Below are positions 45,246 to 55,246 of a stretch of DNA of 64,000 bases, in pieces. The DNA is taken from assembly GCA_009982845.1 (NCBI GenBank), contig JAADKB010000013.1:1178001-1242000 (forward strand), in the 5' to 3' direction. The stretch's first letter is position 1; every line of letters starts with the position of its first letter. The stretch comes from Delphinella strobiligena (Eukaryota; Ascomycota; Dothideomycetes; Dothideales; Dothioraceae). The notes beneath the pieces were generated by a model that worked only from the letters and a program-made list of their open reading frames with translations, was not told the origin of the DNA and made no database searches. The translations under genes were made by a program, and so were the position numbers.

Positions 45246-48200
45246 AGCAAGCTAGGCCGAGGATGAAACGCTTCACTTTCTTATGATTCTCGATGATTGA
45301 TGCTGCAGGCGTATATATTTACGATGAAGCAAGCTGGATTTTTCGACTTTTGTGTTTTTTACTCGCCAAACCAAACTCCGGCGTCGTGGATTGCAACCAA
45401 GGAAGTCTGGCCAGTTCTTTTGTATCCTTTTTTAGTTAGCAGGTCAGGACATAATTATACCCCCCGTTTCTCAAACATGATCCTCGCATCCTCTTGGTTG
45501 TCTTTTTATGTTTTTTTTTTTTTATTTCTCCCGATTTTCGTTGTAGAGAAGTTGCCAGAAGCAGGTTCAGATTCAAGAACGCTCACGGTGAGGACTACAT
45601 CGACCCAGGCAGAGGATGAAACGCGTTTTTCCCTTCCACGACTCTCGATGTGCCATCGAACCTCAGCAGTAATCTGAGTCCCCATCTCTTCTGCTCTATT
45701 TTCTGCCGTCTGCTCTCCTTTTACTCCATTATATCTCCTGCTCAACGCGCACTTGCGCGACCGCTCATCATGGCTTCCATCCAGGGCATCAGCAGCTTTT
45801 CTGACTTGCAGAGTTTGAGGTGGTGGTTGTTAGAGAGACTTTTTGTAGATCTTGGTGCTGCTTAGTTTGGATAGTTTTCTTGATGTGGGTGCTGGTGTTG
45901 TGTATAGATGATTTGAAGTGGGATGGTGAAGGGGCTTGTGACTCTCGTGAGAGAGGCTGAAAGTTCAGAGAAAGAGAGTAGGGAGGTTTGACAGATATAA
46001 ACAACTAGCTTTTACTTTTGCGAGTTGACTCAAGTATCAAGAAGAGCAAATCTGCGGATTCAGGTTCTGTGTCTTTTCGAAGCTAAAGGGACAGGCTATT
46101 GAGCAGGAGAGTCTGGAGAGATAAGAAGAAGGTGTGAAGAGGGGAAGTAAGCAGGCTATATTGACAACATAGCATCGACATCTCTTTGTTTCTGTCAGGA
46201 GGATTTGTTTCGATGACTCTACAGGACGGCACATTGGGGATGCAGCTGTTGGATAAGGTGTTTTTGTGCCTGTTTCTTGTCTTCTGCTGTGTTTTTTGGT
46301 CTAGACTCAGTAGGTTTGGCTGTTGAGACTGTTCGGTCTGGGATCCTAAGGTCTGTGGAAGTGGAGGTGCTGGCTTTTGTAAGAGAGAGAATCTCTGTAC
46401 TTGCTGCGTTTATATGGAGACCTCATATTGGAGTGATAGAGGGGATTGTGACGAAGAAATGTGTTGTAGGAAGCCCGGAGGGGGTTGTAGGGGGTCCAGT
46501 GGCGATAAATGCATAATTCGCCAACTTCAGCGGTTTCAAGCTCATATAACCATCAGAGGTTTCGAATGATAGCCGATTGCGTCTATGAAATGGCTGTCTT
46601 GCGGGATATAAAAAGGCAAACAAAAGCAAAAGTAGAAAAGAAGGCATCCTATGATTGCACAGGTGGACCGTATCCGGCTCTTCCAACTGGAAAGGAGTTC
46701 CAAAAAGGCAAGAATCAAAATACTTCAACCCGGGGTGAAAACAAAGCCCGATGGACGAATGTTCCGCGACCAAGCTGGGATTCCGTTAGCTTTTCCGCAG
46801 GAGAGAGAGCAGGCTATACCGAGTGAATACTATTGACATCTCTTCATTCTGTCAGAAGAATGAGTAGTAGTCAGTATCTAGGATATCGGAGATGCGGCTA
46901 TTAAGTAGAACACGTGTGCCTGGGTCCTGGCTTCTGCTGTTGGCTAACCTCTATCATGAATGTTCCGCAAATACAAGTAGTGTAGGAATTCCCGGACTAC
47001 AATCATCCTTCAAAGTTTCGATAGCTCAATGTGGCGTTCAGGTGGGAGTTGCAGGAAGTGGGTTATAGGAGTATGGGGGCCGGAGCGGGAGTGTATCTTT
47101 GCCAACTTTAGCGATTTGAGCTGATGCAAATACAAGCGACGCCGATCACGGACCTAGTGGCTTCTGAATGCATATTTGGGTCCGCTGCTTTGATGGTAGG
47201 AACAATCCTTGTCATGGAGGAAATCAACGGAGGACAGTTAGCCTTCGGCTCATACTTTGACGTGGGCGGCTTTTCATGGAAGGGAGTAAAGGGAGGGGAG
47301 GGGGAAGGGCAAAGAGCAGGCTCTATTCATAGAGATCATCAGTATCTCTACATCTTCAGATCCCATCGGAAGGATGTCTCCTAGTAGCTGTAAAGAGAGT
47401 TGAAAATGGTGTCCTTGAGATCGTCTTACTGGTTAAGTGTGTGCCTGTCTCTTACTTCCTGTCATCTTCTACTTCCTGAACTTGTACGATTAAGTATTTA
47501 GATTCACCGCCTTTAAATAACACTCAATGGATATGCCTTCGCGGACTTGCTACTTGTTTCCCTGAACTCCTAAACGCCGAAATCTTGATAGTAACAATGC
47601 ATCTATAAAAATCTTGCGATCTTTAGAGGTCTCACCCTACCTACTAGATCAGAATTGGGCAGCTTTCAATTCTCCTCTTCTATTTCCTCTACCTCCCCTG
47701 AGTCTAGCGACCTTGTATTCTAGTATCTCCTATCCTTAGTGAAGCGGTCCTCTGAACCCTAAGTCTCCGCTGAGCTTGTGTTGACTGTCAGTGTTAAGAT
47801 ATCGGTGTCTGACTTGTCTCCTTGAGCAACTTAGTCCTCATCCATAGGGGCATGATTAAAGTTGTGATCCGTGATCCTCTTAGTATGAGCTATATCCTCT
47901 TATGTGCGCATATCCTCTGTCTCTTGACGGGGTACAAAGATTTTTACATTGTCGACAGCGTATAATAAGCGACCAATTCAAGCGGAAAGCTTTGCACCTC
48001 GTTCTTGATCTCTGCTTTCAGAGCATCCTTTCCCGACTCATACCTTCAGCTCTCTGATAATGATGGTCACCCACAAAAGGACACCTTGCGCATGATCATT
48101 CAGGTAATTTTTGGTCCAATCAATCGGCGGGTCTGTGTCATCACAAAGGAATGCTAGTTGTGCAGGAATGGAGCAGCGGAACTAGGGAAGAGAAGGAGAA

Positions 48201-48844
48201 TCGCTTAATGTTCTGCCGACTATATTAGTGAGCTAAAACATCTCAAGGGGCGATATCTTGCAAGGCCTACGATGCTGGACTCGGATGGCAATCCGTGTTT
48301 GTGGATTGGTTGTTTTGAGCATTGTAAGCGAATAGGAGTGGATAAGAAGGGAGCAAGGAAGAGGGAAAGAGCAGGCTATATCTAGCAAGTCTTACAAGCA
48401 TCACTACATCCTGTTAGGAGATTTTCTTGTAATAGCTGCATAGATATTAGAGATCTTCATGCATGAGTTTGAGCCTGTTTCTCGTCTTTTGGTTTCTTCA
48501 TAGATCCGTTCCTCTCGCCATGTCTGCGATCATGTCACTCAACTCGCCGTCTGGTCCACTCTACCCCCGGTCTTTGGGTTAGGATGATGAGAGGGCTTGC
48601 AACTTCGGTGAAGGAACGTGATATGAGCGGGCGGACCGCTCGCAAGATAAGGTCAGACTCTGAACGGAGCTCGGCCTGTTTATGTGCTGCGACCTTGCAC
48701 GCGTATGCTCCAGACATAGTTGAGGTGAGGTCGTGAGAAAATCGTGCTAGACTCAAGAGGAACTTGCAATTACAGTTCAGTTAGTTTGCGAGTTGGAAAT
48801 GAGTAGGAGCGGCTGGCTAGTCTCGCTATTAAACATGATTCAAG

Positions 48845-48902
48845 TCTTAGTCGTCTAAGACACTACCACCGTTCTACCAACCGAGCTCTTTCGCTACAAC
48901 GT
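48845..48902 (-). other. tRNA-like relic (box A-like 5' half)
   Basis: The minus strand reads GAGCTCGGTTGGTAGAAC, very like a tRNA D-arm/box A, followed by TGTCTTAGACGACTAAGAC, which can form a stem, and then ACTTGAATC resembling a one-base-short box B. The acceptor ends do not pair and the anticodon loop size is wrong, so a functional tRNA is not supported. Confidence 0.25.
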
Positions 48903-51557
48903 TCTTCTTATGTCCAACCATTGTAATAGAGGAGTTGTGGGCAGGCGGGATCTGTAAGGGAAAGGAATAGAGCAGGCTATACCTACAGAGTCAAACCAGC
49001 ATCTCTCGCAATCTTTCTTCGTGTGGTCTTGAAGTACACAAAAAAGGTAGAAATTTGGTGACGAGATATAGATATGAGGTGTATGTGCCTGCATCCCATC
49101 TCTCTCCTCCCTATACTATTTTCAAATGGCAAGTATTTTCAAATCCGAAAGCCATCCTTCCCCATCTGTTCTACCATTTAGTTGTGGTAACAAACCCAAA
49201 ATCGATAGCGACAGCGTATAAATTCTTGGCCGCGTGGTCTCTGAGGCATAACAACAACTGCGTGAAGTGGTTCCATAGTTTCGACGACCAGCCAGGATTT
49301 AAGCAGATATAGAATTATAGCTACCTTATACTTTCTTCTTATGTAGCAAATGCAAGGGGCTCAGATCATGCTGCTCTTTGCCTTGCGCTTGGCAAGAGGA
49401 TAGCGGATGTGGAGTCCTTAAATGGCAAAGGAGAGAAGATGGCATCGCCCAGGCTTTCGACTGGCTTAACCAGGCCTTCCTGGTGGAGTTGAACACAATT
49501 GAGCATCCCCAAAGCACCAGCCTCGTGGGCATTATGCCCGTGAAGAACAGTCGACGGCGAAACGCATGCGCTGCTGCTACGCAGCGAGGACCACGCAGGC
49601 TAGGTATATTGGTCCGGACTAGCATATCTCATAAAACCCCTTTTTTGCGTACATCATCTCGAATTTGTCGACAAAGTAGTGAATCCAGTGATGAGATTAC
49701 AGATCCAAGGAGGCACATGTGCCTGCTTAGTGCCTCTTTCTTTCTCTTCATTCCTGCTCAGTAGGATTGGTATTATTAGCGATAGTTCTGCACGATCCTC
49801 CTTGTGTCGTTTGAAGTGTAGGTAATTTGCTAGATACTCTTTGCGAAAGCATAGGTCAGTAAGTCCTGATTAAATTTATAGAGACAAAGATTGTAAGCGC
49901 AGCTTCGTAAGATTTTCACTAATGTGTTGTCAATGTATTGTCAGATCCAGACCAGAAGGAGAGAAGAGCTGGGATATGATTACATTCCAAAACAGGAGTG
50001 AATATTTCATACAGGCATTCACTAGAAGAATTAATCGCGTGTAGGATGTTATAAGAAGGTATAAATTGGTCACTAGTAGCTATTGTTTTCTCGTATAGCT
50101 GATACAACATGGTAGCCGACGTGGTCAATTTGTGTCGCACTAGAAAAAAGGTAGCAGATAGGAATATGGTTGAGCAGGAGGGGAGAGGAGAAAGCACGCT
50201 AGATGTGTTTATTCAGATCAGCATATCTCATAGTATATTGGTTCTTTTATACACAGTGTTTTGACTCAATCAGACAAGGTGACGGACACAGTAGAGAGAG
50301 TATGAATTTGGAAAACTTATGCATGCCTGCTTTCTATTTCTTCCTCCTTCGCCTTTTAGTAAGTAATTTTCCCCACAGCAACCAGACTGAGCGTGCTGAC
50401 GCTCTTCGCTAGTGATATAGGAAGATCAAAAATGGAGAAATGGAAAGGCTTTTTGTGTAAGTGGTTTGAGAACTTCTGTCCAAGTTCTCGGTGTCGCAAA
50501 GGGACATTGTATGCTGAACCACCGCTTCAAAAGAGAATAGCTAGTCTAGTAGAGTTCAAAGTGACATCTTGTATTGGCATCTTTGTGGCGTGCTCACTTC
50601 GAACGTGTTGGTTCACAGGGACTACCCGGTCGGAAGACTGCCGACCGAATTGAGCTGTGCGACATCATATTGCATATCGCTGCAAGGTAGATTGATAAAG
50701 GGGAAGAGATACCAGGCTCTCTAAGAAAAAATTGACAAACAATTCTCCAGTATCCCTGCTTTCTCTTCGCGAGTCTCAGACTAGCAAAATGAGGAAGAAT
50801 AACGGATGGGACAACGCACCTCGGTACTTGTAGTTGCCTGCTCATTATCTTCCGCCGTCTCGATAATGCAGCTATCAAGTAATCGAGGAGTATTCTAGTC
50901 CTGGACACGCGCATAGTCTCTCAACTCGAGCTTGTTTAGTAGTTCAAAGAGGGTACTTGTGGCGCTTTCGAAGACGTATACAGAGAATTTTGTCGCCGTA
51001 GGAGGACATCCTGAGCTTAATTGAACTACGTCGCGATCTTACTTTCTTGTTTGCAATGCCCCACACGACATGTCAAGTCAATCATTACGGCGGTTATTTA
51101 TTCTCTGGAGCCCTTGAGGAATCAAGAGAATAATGTGTACCAATAAGCACAGTTCTGTGATTACGCCAACTTCTGCAGCGCGTATATCCTTTTATCAGCT
51201 CAACAAGAATATGATTGGAAGGAAAGAAGGAAATGCAGGCTCATTCCTGCAATCAATCTCTCTCCTAAATTCCTATTATCTTGTATAATCTGGGAATAGA
51301 CCAACATGAAACAACAAGACAGATGGTGAGATAGCATAGTATAAGCGGAGGGTGCCTGCTTATTATCTCCTATTACGTAGTCTAATTCCACTTTGAAAGT
51401 GGCAAGGCCGTGCCTCCAGACCAAATCGACCAGATCACCTTTTCTTTTGCCGACAGCGATCAGTCAACACAAGAAACAAGGATCATATAGCATAATCTTT
51501 GATCTCCTACTACCGGACTGAGGATCTTAATTCCGCCAACCATGGCATGTGCAACAC

Positions 51558-51866
51558 ACTGATAGATGTCGCAGCCTTGGCGCCGTACCCATCGATGTCC
51601 TTGAGAAAGTCGTAACCCAGCTTGCCGACGCTTGCAAGCGCCTCGTCACCATTGCTTGACGAGCTTACACGAATCTACACCAATATCTTGAGAAGGGCAA
51701 CCTCAGCGAACTCCATGGTCGTTTGAGGCAGGAAGGGCGTGGAAGGGTAGGCACTTGCGCTAAATATCCATAAGCGATCTCTCATAACGAGGTGCGGCAA
51801 AATATGAAGGAAAAGTTACTCGAGCACTGCGAACAAACTAAAGATACAGAAATCAGCAGCGTATGA
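51558..51866 (+). pseudogene. coding-like fragment with internal stops, family unknown
   Basis: One frame reads as plausible protein for about 100 codons interrupted by two in-frame stops before a final stop: IDVLEKVVTQLADACKRLVT, stop, RAYTNLHQYLEKGNLSELHG followed by RLRQEGRGRVGTCAKYP, stop, AISHNEVRQNMKEKLLEHCE. The composition is that of a helical protein. I do not recognise the family; a decayed transposon or host gene piece are both possible. Confidence 0.35.
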
Positions 51867-53211
51867 TCCGTGGAGCCTGGCTGTTCCTTCTGGAGGGTCG
51901 GTAGACGAGGATTTCAATGAGGGGATATGATCTAGCCTGATGCAGCATATAGTTGACTTCCACGAAAAAGCCAAAAGTGGCAGAATTCTTCGTAGGTGAA
52001 TTTTGGTCGTTGTGGGTCACCGGAGGTGGCTGGTGGCTGGTGACTGGTGGCTGGGCTGAAATTTAGCTCTATATCGTGAAATACATTACCCAAGACTTGA
52101 CCGAGTATAAAAGTTTAAGGAATATCAGCTTCCTGCTTCTCTCACTATGTCAAGAAAGACCGATTGACGAGTTGATTGTCGGTAGTGAGTTTCCTTTGCC
52201 GCTTATCTGGTCCGTTCACAATGCAGACAAGGAGAGAAGAACGCATTCGGGGCTAACACACTCATGTCCCGATCGTTCTCTCTACATATCAATTATGGTA
52301 TCAGATGCTAGATCCTTTTGCACGAGGTCGACGTATCCCAATCTTGGAGGTTATGAGATTGCGATGTTTGGGTATATGCCTACTACTAATGTCTATTCCA
52401 GAACTTATGTTCCAGCGGACCGCGGTAGGTTCTTTCGAAGGTAGCTGAGAGCTGGCCAAGATGTGATGCGAGTTACAAACACCTTTGGTTCTATGTACGT
52501 CCAGAGGCCAGAACCAGAGGAGACTGAGCGTACAGCACGAGACCCGACTTTTAACACTATAAAAGCCCGATATTCTATCATTATATCACAGGCCAATGCC
52601 AACATGGTAGGCACTTATACACTGCTTTCTGCGAATCAGCAAGCCGCTAGCTCCTGGCCACTAACGGTAGGAAGAGCGAACGATGAATAAATAGAGCAGG
52701 CATTTTAGTATCTCGGATCTCTCAAGACTCGCACCCCCTTTCGTAGAGCGTACAATAATAGGCGGTAAGGAAATCGTGACTCATTGTGGAGATAACAACA
52801 TTTGATTTCCTACAGTATGTCCTGGCATCGTTCATTGTGGCGGGTTTCCATTACTTATAGACTCGAGGGCTGTCATCCCAGATCAATACAGCGCATGCAT
52901 AATTCCATCAAGCCTCGTTTTGGTTAACTTGAGTGTGATTAAAGCTTGCTTATGTACGGACGTTCGAATGAATTCTGGGGGGCACGTGCGCGTTATAGGA
53001 GGCAGAGAGATGTAGAGCTTTGTCAGCATTGTGGTCTCTCTTCAACGAATACAATTGAGCATGTATGAAACTCACGAAAACATCATCTATAGAAAAGGGT
53101 GATTTAGCGGAAATGCTTGAATTCGAAGCTACATCACTATGTAACAGATTGTATATCTATGATTTGCTCGCTATAGATAAAGACAATATGTTTAGATCTG
53201 GCTGAGTGAGT

Positions 53212-53240
53212 CCAGATCGCATGCATTCAGATCGCATGCT
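53212..53240. repeat. 12-bp direct repeat
   Basis: CAGATCGCATGC occurs twice, separated by ATT, just downstream of the stop codon of the 53267-54250 gene. Confidence 0.7.
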
Positions 53241-53266
53241 CAGGCATCAAAGACCTCTAACAAACT

Positions 53267-54250
53267 TCAGCGATCTTCGACTGGACAGCACATGCAGAAG
53301 TTGGAGGCATGTCGCAGATTATTGTAAAACTTCAGGAAGATGGTAGTGGTGTGAAGCATATCGGATGTCCTCCTGTGAAACATCCTCTGCAAGTACGGAA
53401 GGGCATGCGGGATCTTCGCAGCCGGATCCCTAGCAATATCTTCGTACATCTTAACGACCTCGGGAGACGTGGGTATCTGAGTGTTCCAGAACCAAGTGGG
53501 GCCGTTCATTGGCAGATATCTGTCGGCCAAAGTCAGCGCTGCTTCTGTAGGAATACCATTCTCGGTCTCCAAAAGTGGAAACATTTCGCGGGTCATGATC
53601 CACCAAACATCCTCCTGCCAGGCGGTGTTGATTCGTTCTGGCAAGGGCAGTTTGGTGTCTTTGATTCTCCATTCCGCGCCATCGGCCTCTGACTCATCGA
53701 TGCGTCGGATTTTCCATTCGCCGTTGATCAGTTGCTCCTCGCGCCGTGCGACAAGTACGTTGCGTATTTCAATGGGTTGCAGGGATCGGAACTTTCGAGC
53801 TAACTCGAAGAGACGGCTGACAGAGTCCGGGTCTGCCTTGAAACGCACCTCGACTTGGTGTGCCATGGGATAAAGTGGTCCATGCGGCATTTTGTCGGCG
53901 ATGATAGCAAGCTCGATAATGATGCGAGGCCCGAAGGTAGGACGAGCCAGCTCCTTCATCATTCTGGAATCGAGCTTCTCCCAGACCCATTTCTGTAGTA
54001 TTTTTTTAGCCTTTTCCTTGCCTACGCAAGGAATCATGAACGTGTTGAACCTGTAGTAGGTCCTGTATACGTGAGGCCATGCACGAGCAATTGTTGGCGT
54101 CTGGAGGTTCTCTGGAAGACTCAGATCTACCAAGGTCTGAAGAACTGACTCGTCCGCAATGAGGCTCTGCACCTCACCTGGGAGGGAGTAGACTGGGACT
54201 ACCTTTTTAGAGTCACGCTTTGACTTTCCTCTGTGTTCGTATGAAGCCAT
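53267..54250 (-). CDS. hypothetical protein, single exon, family not recognised
   Basis: An uninterrupted 327-codon frame starting at the ATG for MASYEHRGKSKRD. The amino-acid composition is that of a real globular protein: charged and aromatic residues are evenly spread, there is no low complexity, signal peptide or membrane segment, and two Trp-rich segments stand out (KILQKWVWEKL and NTAWQEDVWWIMTREMFPLL). The N-terminus is basic (KSKRDSKK) and the C-terminus ends in a Cys-rich NFCMCCPVEDR. No catalytic or binding motif is recognised. The gene lies at the border between the repeat array and the NLR region, and a degenerate tandem repeat is in its upstream region. A species-restricted accessory gene is a reasonable inference; it could have an unnoticed intron. 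Confidence 0.6.
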   Translation of the reverse strand: MASYEHRGKSKRDSKKVVPVYSLPGEVQSLIADESVLQTLVDLSLPENLQTPTIARAWPHVYRTYYRFNTFMIPCVGKEKAKKILQKWVWEKLDSRMMKELARPTFGPRIIIELAIIADKMPHGPLYPMAHQVEVRFKADPDSVSRLFELARKFRSLQPIEIRNVLVARREEQLINGEWKIRRIDESEADGAEWRIKDTKLPLPERINTAWQEDVWWIMTREMFPLLETENGIPTEAALTLADRYLPMNGPTWFWNTQIPTSPEVVKMYEDIARDPAAKIPHALPYLQRMFHRRTSDMLHTTTIFLKFYNNLRHASNFCMCCPVEDR

Positions 54251-55246
54251 CTTGGTCGGTGGCTGACTTCGGGTTGGGGAGGATTGTAGTTTGCAGAAGG
54301 ACAGGATAGATCGTGCGGTGCGGGAAGTTTATGCGGGTCAGCTCTCCCAAACACAGTGTTGCGAAGAACCTACAAAGGATCGAGTCTCACTTCACGATGC
54401 TTGCTTTCACTTGAGAATGCTTTGGTTATGCTACAAAGCAGGTCGACCCCTTCATGATCTCTCAAAGTAGATCGACTCTCACTTGCCGATGCTTTGATTA
54501 ACCTACAATGAATCGACTCTCACTTGAGGATCCTTTCATGACTACAAAGCAGACCGATTCTTTCACGACCATAAAGCAGCTCGACTCTCACTTGACAACA
54601 CTCTGATTATCCACAAAGCAGGATCACCCTTTCATAATCTCACAAAGAAGTTCGACTTTCTCCAGTCCAAGGTTGACATCGTAACACAAAGAGCCTAGCC
54701 CTAAATCCATCGAGTCCTCTAGACTAGGTAGTTAGACACACGATGAAAGCTGCAAAAGGTAGCATGACTCGAAGTTTCTGTATTCTCGTAAAGATTTGAG
54801 TAGAAGACTAGAGCCTTGTCAGCACAACACATACGGGGAGCGACCAGATGAACATGGCGCTTCGTTCTTGGCCTCACATGATGGACCAAATATGGTCTAA
54901 TCAGCGAACAGCGGGACAAGGCTACGAACATCAACAGCAGGCTTTTCGAAGTGCTTCTTCAACCCTTCTCCAAGATATGGTGGGTCTGTTGGATATATGG
55001 TAGCTTATGGATGCAGGGAATCAAGGCTTCTGGACGCCTCCAGACCCAGAGCATATCTTATCGTTCGGGGCTGAGGAGGATCCGAATATTTCAGACTGCT
55101 AGATCTTAGAACCATCGATTCGTTTTCTCTTGACGTGCTGAATCATGCGATGGAGCAGATTCTTCTCTGAGCTTGTTGGAAGACTGTCAATCGGGCACAC
55201 TTTGCCAGATCTCGCAGATCCCCATCTTGACACCAACGAGAGTCCA
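54251..55246. other. intergenic region with degenerate tandem repeat
   Basis: Upstream region of the 53267-54250 gene and 3' flank of the NLR gene. The part 54378-54665 is a degenerate tandem repeat, listed separately. The remainder shows no gene. Confidence 0.5.
54378..54665. repeat. degenerate tandem repeat in upstream region of hypothetical gene
   Basis: About four to five diverged copies of a roughly 60-70-bp unit. Recurrent blocks are TCGACTCTCACTTGA, GATGCTTTGATTA, CTACAAAGCAG and CTTTCATGATCTC, in the same order. The repeat begins about 130 bp upstream of the ATG at 54250, so it could be promoter or 5' UTR. Confidence 0.65.

Larger units (their letters stand above)
46120..52720 (+). 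repeat. right array of degenerate 0.5-0.7-kb repeat units
   Basis: A GAGCAGGCTATA-like motif recurs at about 46151, 46809, 47316, 48371, 48972, 49595, 50193, 50710, 51234 and 52696. For all but the last it is followed 100-130 bp later by a GTGCCTG(CT)-like motif (46266, 46916, 47441, 48471, 49085, 49719, 50324, 50834, 51352), usually followed by a pyrimidine-rich stretch such as TTTCTTGTCTTCTGCTG. Between them several copies share CATCTCT, a CATTCTGTCAG-like block and GGAGATGC.GCT. Spacing of adjacent copies is mostly 0.51-0.66 kb, with two gaps of 1.06 and 1.46 kb. The outer motifs are themselves inversely related (AGCAGGC/GCCTGCT). Copies are diverged and non-coding. Confidence 0.6.
45246..53266. 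other. 8-kb gene-poor repeat-rich region
   Basis: No intact gene is supported. It holds the right (plus-orientation) repeat array, a tRNA-like relic near 48845-48902, a coding-like fragment at about 51558-51866, a TGGTGGC-rich tract at about 52021-52056, and a 12-bp direct repeat at about 53212-53240. The plus-strand frames 52076-52444 and 52463-52690 read as mildly protein-like but show no known domain and overlap the array. Confidence 0.5.

Noticed and set aside
52076..52690. Two plus-strand frames (122 and 75 codons) near the end of the right array
   Set aside because: Somewhat protein-like (GGYEIAMFGYMPTTNVYSRT) but no family recognised, and they are separated by a stop; left uncalled.
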